A program made the translations under genes and the position numbers. DNA of 64,000 bases from Mikania micrantha (lineage: Eukaryota; Streptophyta; Magnoliopsida; Asterales; Asteraceae), in NCBI GenBank assembly GCA_009363875.1, contig CM018687.1, positions 19,344,963 through 19,408,962 of the forward strand. Direction: 5' to 3'. The notes under the pieces were generated by a model, which made no database searches, had not been told where the DNA came from, and saw only the letters and a list, made by a program, of their open reading frames with translations. Shown here in pieces: positions 1-11,069 of the stretch (its first letter is position 1; each line of letters opens with the position of its first letter).

Positions 1-2
1 TC

Positions 3-425
3 ACCAATGGAAAAACTTGCTTCGAGTGTGGAGCTACCGACCATTTCAGGAACCGATGCCTAAAGCTCAATAACAACCATCGTGGTGCACCTGCTCGTGC
101 CTTTGTCATGGGTGCCATCGAAGCACGAGAGGAACCTACAGTAGTCATTGGCACATTTCTTGTCAACAATCATCATGCCTCTATTTTATTTGATACCGGT
201 GCTGACAAATTTTTTGTGTCCACCGCTTTTGAACCATTAATTGGTATGAGCTCTACTATACTAGAACCCCTCAACACCATAGTGATAGCAGATGGTAAAC
301 TAACTCATGTCCGCTTTATCATTCGAGACTGCATTCTAACATTAGCAAATCATCCATTAACCATCGACCTTATACCTATAACCCTTTGTATTAGCTCTAC
401 CTATACCCATCTGAGCTTTGCGTGA
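3..425 (+). pseudogene. Ty3/gypsy gag-protease fragment
   Basis: One open frame runs from the window edge to a stop at 423-425. It starts with a CX2CX4HX4C zinc knuckle (CFECGATDHFRNRC, 18-59), the nucleic-acid binding motif at the end of gag. About 45 residues later comes a retropepsin active site, ILFDTGADKFFVS, with flanking hydrophobic strands. Knuckle followed by DTGA protease with little spacing is typical of Ty3/gypsy polyproteins. The frame ends soon after the protease core, and I see no reverse transcriptase downstream, so this is a truncated remnant whose 5' part lies outside the window. Confidence 0.8.
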
Positions 426-973
426 TTACATTGATGAATGTTTTGAGTTCATGAGTGGATTTCGTTTGCTCCATAAGTTTCGTAGACACCAAAGGAACAT
501 TTTGGTTTGGTAAATTTGACTTTTATACTTGCTTAAAGTTAAGTTTGAAAGACGCGTTAAGAGGTTTATTTTAGGTGTCGATTGTGGTAATATCGAGTTA
601 AATGCTTGAAATTGAGGATCGAAATTAGTTCATGCCTTCAAATCCTGTCCAAATTGACAAAATCCAGCTGGTAACGAGTTCTAAGGAGGTTGGATTGTGA
701 AGCTGGTTGCGCTGAACCCATGGGTCGGGTTCATGGTTAACTGGGTGAAGGAAGTACACAAGAATTGGGATGACAGGTTTTTGCTTTTTTTTTTTCCTTT
801 CCTGTCTTATTGTTCCTAATGACTGCCTAAATGGCTCTCAAGTTTCTTAAGCTTATTATGTTATGCAACAATCTTTTTTTTCTTTGAAATTATTATCAAG
901 TATGTTATAACTTAGTATTATAAACTTTATGGGTTTTAATGATTTTTATATAAAATCATTTCTACATGTTTTG

Positions 974-974
<1 letters not shown>
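426..974. other. non-coding flank, no gene seen
   Basis: No frame in this stretch resembles a known protein. It may be decayed retroelement sequence continuing from the fragment before it, but nothing shows that directly. It ends in AT-rich DNA leading into a TA tract. Confidence 0.4.

Positions 975-1014
<40 letters not shown>
975..1014. repeat. (TA)n microsatellite, left of MITE
   Basis: About 20 uninterrupted TA units directly abut the left end of a palindromic element. Together with the tract at 1614-1667 it suggests insertion of that element into a TA target. Confidence 0.9.
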
Positions 1015-1017
<3 letters not shown>

Positions 1018-1610
1018 GATGGTTCCATTGTTAACCCTCCCTTATAGCGTTAACCAGTTAACCCTGGCGTTTTTTGCCCTAATCTTTGTTTTTTTTTTTT
1101 GTAATGGTTTTTATTATACATAAATAGGGGGGTTTCTTTTTTGTGTTTTTGCTAATTCATCACCGTTTAGAAATTAAATCAAAGTGTAAGTAAGTGTAAG
1201 TTTCTTACACTTATATATATAAAGGGAGAGGTTCAAATGTTAACCCGTTAACCTGTTAACCCTGGCATTTTTTGCCCGAATCTTTGTTTTTTTTCATGGT
1301 TTTTATTATACATAAATAGGGGGGTTTCTTTTTTGTGTTTTTGCTAATTCATCACCGTTTAGAAATTAAATCAAAATGTAAGTTTAAGTTACACTATTAC
1401 ACTATCTGATGTAAGTAAGTGTAAGAAACTTACACTTACTTACATTTTGATTTAATTTCTAAACGGTGATGGATTAGCAAAAACACAAAAAAGAAACCCC
1501 CTATTTATGTATAATAAAAACCATGACAAAAAAAAAACAAAGATTCGGGCAAAAAACGCCAGGGTTATAACGGGTTAACGCTATAAGGGAGGGTTAAAAA
1601 CGGAACCATC

Positions 1611-1613
<3 letters not shown>
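1015..1613. mobile_element. palindromic foldback MITE (family A), partly duplicated
   Basis: The left half and the reverse complement of the right half match almost completely: GGGGATGGTTC at the left end pairs with GGAACCATCCTC at the right. Internal paired motifs include TAACCCTGGCGTTTTTTGC and AATTCATCACCGTTTAG. The left arm occurs twice in tandem (1015-1222 and 1223-1420), so the element is either nested or has duplicated an arm. There is no coding capacity. It lies between two (TA)n tracts. A second copy of the family is at 49388-49769. The superfamily is not determined; a TA-targeting element is likely. Confidence 0.75.

Positions 1614-1667
<54 letters not shown>
1614..1667. repeat. (TA)n microsatellite, right of MITE
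   Basis: A long TA run directly follows the right end of the palindromic element. Confidence 0.9.
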
Positions 1668-1670
<3 letters not shown>

Positions 1671-2789
1671 TCTAACCGTATTTGCAAATTTAGCAAACAA
1701 TTTATTTATACTTCTATAACAAATGGTTATACATGTATATAGCTATAAATTTTGTATCGTCAAAGTTGTAAAGGTCTTGTTAGTATGTTTTATTCTAATT
1801 TAAGTTTTAATTAAATTATTTTATTATATATTTATTATTATTGTTATTCTTATTTATAACCATATTGCTATAAAATCATTTGTATATTATACACACACAT
1901 ATAATCCTATAAATCTTTCTGAATTTATTTTGCTAAAATGTTTTATAAGTTAAATTCTTATTTAATTATGTGTATAGATCTTTATATTCAGATAACTATA
2001 TTCAAAATTTATCAATGGAATTTTGTATAGGGGTTACACACAACATACTTCTAGTAAAATTTGAACCATTTATCTCAAGAATAGAAGGAAGATGCCTAAT
2101 CGCTATAATGCCAAAAGAAGTGATCCGACTCCATGCTCCATGGATGCAACCTTAGGTGACTTTGATAATTTTTATAAAGAAATTTTATATAATAAGACTA
2201 TACTCACATTAAAAATTAAAATACATTATTTTACAGCATATATTTTTTAAATTGTATTATATGAAAAAAAATATAAATATATCAAAAAAAACAAGAAAGA
2301 CTTGAAAATTTTAGCAAGATATGTTATACATCAATTCTCAATCTGTTTTTAATTCTATCATCATACTTGAGAAAATTTTATTATTTTCTACTTTTTTTAA
2401 ATTAAAATAATTTAATTTATTTTATTTTCTTTAAACGACTAATTAGGATCACTGACAAAGTAATAAAGTATAATCGTGATATCAGCAATACCATCTGATC
2501 ATATCCACTGTCAAAAAATAATTTTTTGAGTAAATTACCGAGATGACTCGTATGATTTGCTAATATTTCACTTTTGATCATGTTTCATAAATTACCCATA
2601 TGGTCCAAAACTTTTAACATATGTAACACATATAATCCTTTAGGTATATATGTGCTACAAATGTTTAAAATTTGGGATCATATACATAATTTATGAAATC
2701 TAAAGACCAAGAATAACTTATTAGCAAATCATAAGTATCACATAAAATCTCTAATTTGCGCTAATTTTTATTGGAACCTGTTAGGGAGA
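1668..2789. other. AT-rich non-coding stretch
   Basis: AT-rich sequence with only short chance frames. No protein similarity, RNA gene or clear repeat was recognised. Confidence 0.5.
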
Positions 2790-3345
2790 CGCCAGGCTGG
2801 TTCAACACACACCATCCATACGACTCGTATGGGCCTATACGGGTCGTATGTATATTTTATTTCCAACAAAAATTGATAAATCAAATCACGTTTCTGACAC
2901 GCGTCCATACGACCCGTATGGATCATTATATTTGAAGTCTACTTTGCAGGTATAATGGCTTTTACTTTGGACAATGACAACACTCCTAAATTTTGCAGGA
3001 CAATGACAACACTCCTCAGGTATAATGGCGCGTATGGATCATTATTTTTGAAGTCTACTTTGCAAGTGTAATTGCTTGTACTTTGGACAATGACAACACT
3101 CCTCAACTTTGCAGGACAATGACAATACTCCTCAGGTATAATGGCTTGTACTTTGGACAATGACAACACTTCTCAATCATTCGCTTTTTATTGTTTCTAT
3201 TTCTTAAAAAAAACCTTTTATTTTTCATTAAAAAAAGTTTATAGCTATACGGGTCGTATAGGGCCATACGGGCTGTATGTACTTTTAACCGTTAGGCAAA
3301 ATCTGACACCCATATGACCCGTATAGAGCCATACGACACGTATGG
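2790..3345. repeat. palindromes and tandem duplication
   Basis: The motif CATACGACCCGTATGG, or close variants, appears repeatedly around 2818-2850, 2905-2925, 3246-3280 and 3308-3342; each is itself a near-perfect palindrome. Between these sites a unit of roughly 110-130 bp is duplicated in tandem. It contains GGATCATTATNTTTGAAG, TACTTTGGACAATGACAAC and ACTCCTCAGGTATAATGG. The copies differ by point changes. No coding role is seen. The young copia element is inserted immediately to the right. Confidence 0.7.
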
Positions 3346-3352
3346 GGCTAGG

Positions 3353-3920
3353 TGTTGGACCAAAAGAACCAATGAGCCTGATCAGAAAAACCTTTAAGTC
3401 TCATAGACACACAACAACTGAAGAAGAACACAACAGCTGAAGGCTACTTAAAGTGATACAAGATCTGAAGTGATACAAGATCTGAAGAGTTACAAGATCT
3501 GAAGCTATTCACAACAGCTGAAGTGTTTAGTCTTCAGATGTTGTGATGTTTGTTTTTGTCTTCAGTATTTTTCTTTCAATAGTTGTAAAAGTCTGATGAG
3601 TAGTTTACTCATCAGATGTTGTAGTTTGCTTTCAGTAGTTTTGTTTATCTCAGTTGTTGTAATAAGTCTGTTAGGTGTCAACATCATGTGACATCATCAG
3701 ACGTCACTGTTCCTATATAAGGACAGTTGACATAGTGTAATCGGTAGCGAAGTTAGCACATTAAATGAAATCATTCCATTTGCAGAATTCTCTCTCTATA
3801 ACAAATTGTTCTACTGTCTTATTGATAGTCATGAGTTCTTGCTATTTCTAAGCTAATTCGTTACTGAATTCCGCTGCTATGATCTCTAAATTTGATCAAA
3901 TTGAGAACATCGATCCTACA
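3353..3920 (+). repeat. 5' LTR of copia element
   Basis: 568 bp, TGTTGG to CTACA, matched by the 3' LTR. It contains repeats such as GATACAAGATCTGAAG and a GATGAG/CTCATC inverted pair, and a TATATAA box about 200 bp from the end. It retains 14 bp missing from the 3' LTR. Confidence 0.95.
3714..3720 (+). promoter_or_regulatory. TATA box of 5' LTR
   Basis: TATATAA in the context TCCTATATAAGGAC, within the LTR and upstream of the primer site. The identical box in the 3' LTR is at 15160-15166. Confidence 0.7.
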
Positions 3921-3922
3921 AA

Positions 3923-3937
3923 TGGTATCAGAGCAGG
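3923..3937 (+). other. primer binding site (tRNA-Met initiator)
   Basis: TGGTATCAGAGCAGG lies two bases after the 5' LTR end. TGGTATCAGAGC complements the 3' end of plant initiator tRNA-Met, the usual copia primer. Confidence 0.9.
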
Positions 3938-4150
3938 TTAATCATTGATCGATTAAACAATTGATCTCTGAAACTGCTCATTTCAGTTCTCTGTTTGATT
4001 GAATTAGCTGATTAGTAAGAACTTGTTATAGATTGAAGTTTTCTGATAACTTCCGCTGATTTGTTTTTCAACATAGATTCGTTTGAATTAATTTGTTGAG
4101 TTTGTGATTAAGTCATTTGAATTTAGTTGAAATTGATTGAATCTGAAAAT

Positions 4151-7100
4151 ATGTCGACTCCAAACAATGATCCGCACAACACAGGCTCCGCAACCAAGCC
4201 TCCGATGCTGGTTCGGAGTGAGTACAACATTTGGCAACGTAGAATGCTACATCACCTGTCAATTAACAGTGCAGGATGTTGGAAATCTGTGGTGCATGAT
4301 CCGTATAAACCCATGATCACTGATCCTGAAACTAAAACAATGATTCCGAAACCATCATATATGTATTCGGATGAGGATATAAAATTGTTTGAAATTGATG
4401 CAAAAGCTCATAGTATTCTGGCCATGGCTTTGCCGAATGAGATATATTCAGGTTTGATGCATCATGACACTGCTCATGATTTTCTGGGTTGCACTGAAAG
4501 AACAATTCGGTGGAACTGATGAGGTTCTAGCAAACACTAGAGAAATCCTCGCCCAACAATATGAGACTTTTTCTCATAGAAAGGGTGAGTCATTGACTCA
4601 ACAGTTTGAGCGGTTCTCCTGTCTGATTTCTGAATTAAAAATGGTTAAGCAGGAGTATACCAATAGTCAGATGAACAACAGATTCCTCAGATCACTGCCT
4701 GAGAGATGGGACACTTATACTATTGTCTTACGCTCTAATGCAAATCTAGAGAATCTATCTCTCACCCAACTCCATGGGAAACTCTTAACTTTTGAGAGAG
4801 AGGTAGAACAGAAGAGAAAGTTGTCTTCATCTGGCAAGCTCACTGATGATTTCATTCCTGGAAATATTGCCTTGATGGGTTAAGAGTCAGAGTATGCTGC
4901 ATCTGAGTGTTCTTATGATGAGCATATTGATTTCTCTACTAATAGTGTTGAACATGCTTTTGTTGGAATTGATGGCAATGCAGGAAACTCAGGAGAGAAT
5001 TGGTGCTTTGTGATGGATGATTTAAAGGGAATCCCAGATGATGATCTAGAAGAAATGGATATATTAAGTCAGATGGCCTTAATAAACATCAGATCTCAAA
5101 AATTTTACAAAATAACTGGAAGAAAATTCCCTGGACTGACTGGCAAAACCAAAGTTGGTTTTGACAAAGGGAAGTTGAGATGTCACAAGTGTCACAGGCT
5201 TGGGCATTTTGCAAGAGAATGCAAATCCTCCGGATCTGATTCCTCTGCACCCTTTGTGACTTTCCCAAGTAATAATTCACAAAACAAAGGGCAACACTCT
5301 TCTGGTTCGAGTCAACAACAGTTCTATCCAGCTCATTTTATGCCACAAGGTCCCATTCCTTATCCATATCCCTGTTTTTATATGCCTCAATCCACACAAA
5401 ATCAAGTACTCACACCTCAACAACCTCCTGCCCTTCCTGAAGCCAACCAAACTAAATCAAATCAACAAACACAACCACAACAACAGAGCTTTTTCACCAC
5501 AGGTGTAGCTGACTGGAGTAGCTTACCTGATGATCTATCTGACTTCAATGAACAGCTGTTTACTGGAGCTGTTTCACATGGTGGAGATAACTTATTTGGG
5601 AACCTTGCTCAAATGGCTATAGATTCAAATGAAAACTCATGCTTCACGTCTTCAACTGCACAGGTATCATCTGAATCAAAAGCTAAGTTGTGTTCAGAAT
5701 CATGTATTTCAGCATTTGCTTCCATCAGAGAAATAAATGGTGAATTAATCAATGAGAAGTTTGATTTAGAAAAGGTTGTGACTAAGAATAAAACTGAATT
5801 TGAGAAAGTTTTGAATGAAAAAGAGTCTGAAATTTATAAACTCAAGTGTCAGTTGTCTGATGAAAAGGCTAGGGTGGAAGTCATGCTTGTAAAACACAAT
5901 GATCTGAAACAAACACTTGCAGCAAACCAAGTAGAGTGTGAAAAATGGGTTGAGTCTTGCAAGGGGTTTGAGATGTTGTTAAACAAACAAACAGCATCAA
6001 ATGTGAAGTTTGGTATTGGATACAATCACACTGCCCCTCCAGCTGATTATACACCAAAAAATCTTGACTGTGAGTCTGAAGGGGACAGTATATACCAATC
6101 CACCAAATCTTCAAAAAAGTCTGATGCTGAAGAATCTTCTGAAAGTGAGTCAAGTGCATGCAAATCTGAGTCTGAAACAGTGGATATTGAAACATATTCT
6201 TATTCTATTGGATGTACAAATGTCATCCAGGGTGAAACATGTCAGGATAGTGTTTTAATTGAGATTGATCCTGATGAAAAAGTTTCAAATGAATTAAATT
6301 TAAACCTGATTGAGTCAGATGGGCATGGCACTGGAGAGAAAGATGCACGGCTTTTGATAAGCCAAAGTGTCTCATCAGAAGTTGTCAAAAAGGTTGACAA
6401 TTATACAACTACTGATGAGATATGCTTCGGTACTTTACAACCTCTGAAAATCACAAAAACTGAAGTTAAAAAGAAAGGGTTGAAAAGTACTGAAGAAGGT
6501 AAATCACAAAAGTCTACAAAGACTGATGTTAAACAAGTACTGAAGAAGACAAATTCAGTATCTAAGTCTTCAGTACTTGTAGTTACTCACAAGGAGAAAC
6601 AAAAGAGAGTGCCTTGTGAAGTTTGTAGGTTGTTCAATCATTTTTCTGATGAATGCTGGTACAAAAGAGGCTCTAAATTTAATAAAATTAAGCATAAAAA
6701 CAAGAACATAATCAAGATGAAAAATGAATTTAGTTCCAAGTTTGTACCAGAATCATCCGTAGTTTCAAAATCTGGAAAACCCTCACAGGGAAATGATTCA
6801 AGTAAATCCAAGAAAGGTCATGGGTTTTCCAGATTCAAAGAAAAAGCACTTGAAACCTTCTTCATCACCCAAAGAAGTTAAGGAAATAAAGCACAAAAAT
6901 TTGAAGTCAAGTATTGATGTTTCTGAGGAAATCAAAACTTTGACTCAAAACCAGCATCAATTGGTTATGATGGTGCAACATCTGCTAGGAAGAGCCAACC
7001 TAGTAGATGCCTCTGTTGCTTCATTTCATAAGAAGAAACCAAGGTCAAAAACCAAGGTTAAATATTTTGAAAAGCCTGATTCAAGTGTTGTATCAAACGA

Positions 7101-7173
7101 TACAGTCAGTCTTGTCTCTTCATATGAAAGCAGACCCAAAACCAAAATGGTTTGGGTCCAAAAATCTAACTGA
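4151..7173 (+). pseudogene. copia gag, broken
   Basis: Gag nucleocapsid precursor of the 12-kb element. The first ATG is at 4151 (MSTPNNDP). An N-terminal UBN2/gag-type domain has WQRRMLHHL and later FLRSLPERW. The frame shifts near 4485-4500, a TAA at 4881-4883 interrupts the next frame, and another shift lies near 6820-6880. Beyond the stop, one frame (to 6881) holds a zinc knuckle CHKCHRLGHFAREC, a Gln/Pro-rich stretch, a long charged coiled-coil-like region around 5720-5950, Ser/Glu-rich sequence, and a second knuckle CEVCRLFNHFSDEC. The last part, in a shifted frame, ends at TGA 7171-7173. Long coiled-coil gags are seen in SIRE-type elements. At least three lesions make this copy non-functional as read. 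Confidence 0.88.
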
Positions 7174-7185
7174 TTGTGTTAATGT

Positions 7186-10100
7186 TTGCAGGGTCCTTTA
7201 GCATGCCAAAGAAGCATCTGGTATGTTGACAGTGGAGGATCTATGCATATGACTAGGAGCAGATTTCTTCTTAATGACTATTATGCAGAGAAAAAGGGGT
7301 TTGTCTCATTTGGAAATGATGCTAAGGGTTACATCATCGGAAAAGGACATGTGTCTAATGGTGATTTAAGGTTTGATGATGTGAACCATGTGGAGAATCT
7401 CAAGTATAACTTACTGAGTGTCAGTCAGATGTGTGATAAGGGCCGAATTTCTCTTTTCACTAAGCAAGACTGCAGAATACTGTCTTCTGAAGTGTTGCCT
7501 CTGATTGGCAAGGTCTTGGATGAGTATACCCTTCTTAACGCTAATCGTGTGGGAAGGGTTTATGCTTTGGATCTTTCAAAGAAAATTAATGTTAAGGGTC
7601 ATCCATGCCTATTCTTTAAGGCCTCTCCCAAAGAATCAAATCTGTGGCACAGAAGGTTAGGTCATGTGAATCTCAAAAACATGAATCAACTGGTGCAACA
7701 TGGTTTAGTTAGAGGTCTTCCTGTGAAGGATTTTAAGTGTGATGAAAACTGTGCTGCCTGCTTGAAAGGGAAACAACACAAGGTATCTTTTCCTCCAATT
7801 GAAGATCCAAAATCAACTGTTTGCTTGCAAATGTTACACATGGATCTGTTTGGCCCAGTGAGGATCATGAGTTTAGCAAAGAAGAAGTATTGCTTAGTAA
7901 TTGTTGATGATTACTCAAGGTTTGTCTGGACCTTCTTCTTGCACTCAAAGGATGAGGCTGCTAAGTATATAATTAACTTTGTGGTGTATGCTGAGAATCA
8001 ATATTCCCTTCCAGTCAAGTGTGTGAGAAGTGATAATGGAACAGAGTTCAGAAACCACATTCTGGATGAGTTCTATCTTTCAAAGGGAATCAAGAGGCAG
8101 TATAGCATACCTAGAACTCCTGAACAGAATGGAGTGGTCGAAAGGAAAAACAGGACTTTAATTGAAGCTGCCAGGTCAATGATTGCTGATTCTGGTTTGC
8201 CACTGACTTTCTGGGCAGAAGTTGTCAATACAGCTTGCTATGTGCAGAATAGGGTGTTGGTGAATCAAAGGCTGTTGAAGACTCCTTATGAAGTTCTTCA
8301 TCATTTGGCTCCTTTGATTTCTTTCTTCAGAGCCTTTGGATGTCCTTGTTATATCCTCAACACTTAAGATCAACTTCAAAGATTTGACTCCAAAGTGGAT
8401 GCAGGGTATTTTGTGGGATATTCTTCAACTTGCAAAGCTTACAGAGTGTTTAATTGCAGAACCAAGATTGTTGAAGAAACTCTCCATGTAAAGTTCAATG
8501 AATCACCAAAAGATCCCATCCCACAAAACCCTGTAGAGATGTTTGATTTGGATATACTGCAATATGTTCCATATCAACCTCCAGCTGAGTCTGTTATTCT
8601 GGCAGATAATGCATCAACAGCTGCTAAGGGAAACTCACAAGGTAGTACTGATGATGATGATGATGTTAGTACTCACATGTTCAGGTTTAGTGATACTCTG
8701 CCAAGGTCTGCTAAACCTGATGCTCCTCCTGCTTCAGTGGTTCCTCCCACTACAAATGCTGATGAGATTCTGGACTCCTCTACATCTTTTGACATTCCTA
8801 CTAACTTGTTTCCAGCTTCTTCATCAACATCTACAACCACTGAATCTCCATCCAACACTTGCACTAATCTTATTCCCTATCAAGAACTGAAAGATCATCC
8901 TTTATCTCAAGTTATTGGTGACATTCATGCTGGTGTTTCCACAAGAAGCCAATTGTCAAATTTCTGTCTCTATGCTCTTTTTGTCAGTCAGCAAGAGCCG
9001 AAGAATTATCATGTTGCTCTCAGAGATAATGGATGGGTGGAGGCTATGCAGTTGGAGCTGTTGCAATTCCAGAAACAACAAGTCTGGGAGCTTGTTCCTC
9101 TACCCCAAGGTAAGTGTGCAATAGGCACTAAATGGGTGTTTAGGAATAAAACTGATGAAAATGGTCAAATAATTAAGAACAAGGCCAGACTGGTTGTACA
9201 GGGGTTCTCTCAAGAAGAAGGTATTGACTATGATGAGACCTTTGCCCCTGTAGCCAGACTGGAAGCAATCAGATTGTTTTTAGCATATGCTGCACTACAC
9301 AAATTCAAAGTTTTTCAAATGGATGTAAAAAGTGCTTTTCTATATGGTAAAATAAAAGAGGAAGTGTATGTGTGTCAACCACCAGGTTTTGAGGACAATA
9401 TACATCCTGATTGGGTGTACAAGCTTGATAAAGCTCTTTATGGGTTGAAACAAGCACCTAGAGCCTGGTATGATACCTTGTCCACTTTTCTCCTTCAAAA
9501 TAACTTTACTAGAGGATCCATAGATAAAACTTTGTTCATAAAGAAAGTAGGACAGCATAAGCTCCTTGTTCAAATTTATGTCGATGACATCATTTTTGCT
9601 TCCTCTGATCCAAAGTTGTGTAATGATTTTACTGAGCTCATGAAAAATAAATTTGAAATGAGTGCCATGGGGGAATTACAATTCTTTTTGGGTCTTCAAA
9701 TTAAACAAAGTACTGATGGAATTTTCATTCATCAGTCAAAATACACAAAAGATCTTTTAAAGAAATTTGCGCTGCAAAATTGTAAACCTTGTTCTAACCC
9801 CATGAGCAGCACCACACAACTGGATGCAGAATTAAAAGGTAAAGTGGTTGATGAAACACTTTACAGATGTATGATTGGTTCCTTGATGTATCTCACAGCA
9901 TCTAGACCAGACATTATGTTTGCTACATGTGTTTATGCTAGATTTCAGGCTGCACCTAAAGAATCCCACTTGATTGCCGTCAAAAGGATCTTTAGATATT
10001 TGCAGGAAACTCAATCACTGGGAATTTGGTATCCCACTGGGCATTCTTGTAAGTTGGTTGCTTTCTCTGATAGTGACTATGCAGGATGTAAACTCACCAG

Positions 10101-10521
10101 AAAATCAACATCTGGTGGATGCCAATTCCTAGGCGACTGTTTGATTTCTTGGCGGAGTAAGAAACAAACATCTGTTGCTACTTCAATAGCTGAAGCCGAG
10201 TACATTGCCGCAGCAAGTTGTACTTCACAAATACTCTGGCTTCAGAACCAACTTTTGGATTATGGCATCACAGAGACTAAGACACCATTGTTAATGGATA
10301 GTGCCTCAGCTCTGTGTATTGTCAAGAATCCAGTTCAGCACTCTAGGACCAAACACATTGAAATAAGACATCATTTTATACGAGATTGTTTTGAAAAAGG
10401 TCTGATTGATCCAAAGTTTTTTCCTAGTGCTGATGAACTTGCAGACATATTCACTAAGCCTTTAGATACTTCAACTTTTCAAAATCTGGTGCTAAGGCTT
10501 GGTATGCTGCAGTTAGAATAA
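7186..10521 (+). pseudogene. copia pol: PR-IN-RT-RNase H, one internal stop
   Basis: Polyprotein in one frame except for a TAA at 8365-8367. Order: aspartic protease (WYVDSGGSMHMT); GAG pre-integrase (LWHRRLGHVN and the CAAC zinc site); integrase core with the D-D-E residues in MDLFGP, SDNGTEF and NGVVERKNR; reverse transcriptase with TKWVFRNK, VFQMDVKSAFLYG, LYGLKQAPRAWY and catalytic YVDD at 9577-9588; RNase H with SDSDYAG, AEAEYIA and TKHIEIRHHFIRD. Integrase before RT defines copia. The frame is the same as the last gag segment, separated from it by TGA 7171 and TAA 7180; the ordinary gag-pol boundary of this lineage may contain a stop, so those two need not be lesions. The 8365 stop falls between integrase and RT. 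Confidence 0.93.
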
Positions 10522-11069
10522 AATGGATTTCATTATCTGAAAAATAAAAATTTGTTTTCAAACCTTGAAACTACTGATGCTTACAGTAAGTACTGATAAG
10601 TATCAGAAGTACTGGTTCAAGAAAATACTTGACCATTATCAATATTCTCAGTTACAAGTACTGATGAGTATTTGATATAAAGTACTGATGGTTATATACA
10701 AGTACTGAAGAACAAATGTTCATAAGTACTGACGCACATTTCATTTTAAAAAAAAAAAAAAACAGTTGTTGCATCAAATGCTGATGAACAATTGTCAACA
10801 AATGCTGATGAACAAAGAATGGTTGACAACCTCTGATGAACAAAAGTTGAAGACAACATCTGATGAGTAAATTACTCATCAGTTGTTACAACCTCTGCTG
10901 TTACAACCTTTGAAGTTTCCTTTCAAAACAACTGAAGACTAAAACCCAAGTCTTCAGTAGTTTCATTTCCTATAAACCCTAAACCCTACTCAGTTCTTTC
11001 ATTACCAGACCTTCAAATCTTAAACCTTCAAGAACTTCTCCAAATTCCCTCCCAAACCAATCTGCTAAA
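10522..11069 (+). repeat. pol-ORF3 spacer with short dispersed repeats
   Basis: About 550 bp of non-coding spacer. AAGTACTGA/AAGTACTGATG recurs at least six times between about 10585 and 10735. CTGATGAACAA, CTGATGAGTA and ACTCATCAG recur between 10780 and 10890, echoing the CTGATGAGTA...CTCATCAGATG motif of the LTR. A poly-A run lies at about 10750. The right end is a T/C-rich leader containing a TATA-like box and AAACCCTAAACCCTA. Confidence 0.75.
10971..10988 (+). promoter_or_regulatory. possible internal promoter of ORF3
   Basis: TATAAA at 10971-10976 overlaps AAACCCTAAACCCTA (10974-10988), a telo-box motif common near transcription starts of plant genes. The ORF3 ATG is about 95 bp downstream, after a pyrimidine-rich leader. 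This arrangement looks like a core promoter. A splice acceptor in the leader is the alternative route of expression. Confidence 0.4.

Noticed and set aside
1970..2155. 61-codon ORF in AT-rich sequence
   Set aside because: No start context, no similarity and isolated; length expected by chance.
3923..3937. A tRNA gene at the copia primer sites
   Set aside because: Only the 12-16 bases complementary to the tRNA 3' end are present; there is no cloverleaf.
8543..8890. Alternative-frame ORFs inside copia pol (also 8673-8864, 9340-9573)
   Set aside because: They overlap the clear pol frame, are low-complexity or antisense, and resemble no protein.
10974..10988. AAACCCTAAACCCTA as an interstitial telomere
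   Set aside because: Only two units are present, which is a promoter telo-box rather than a telomere array.
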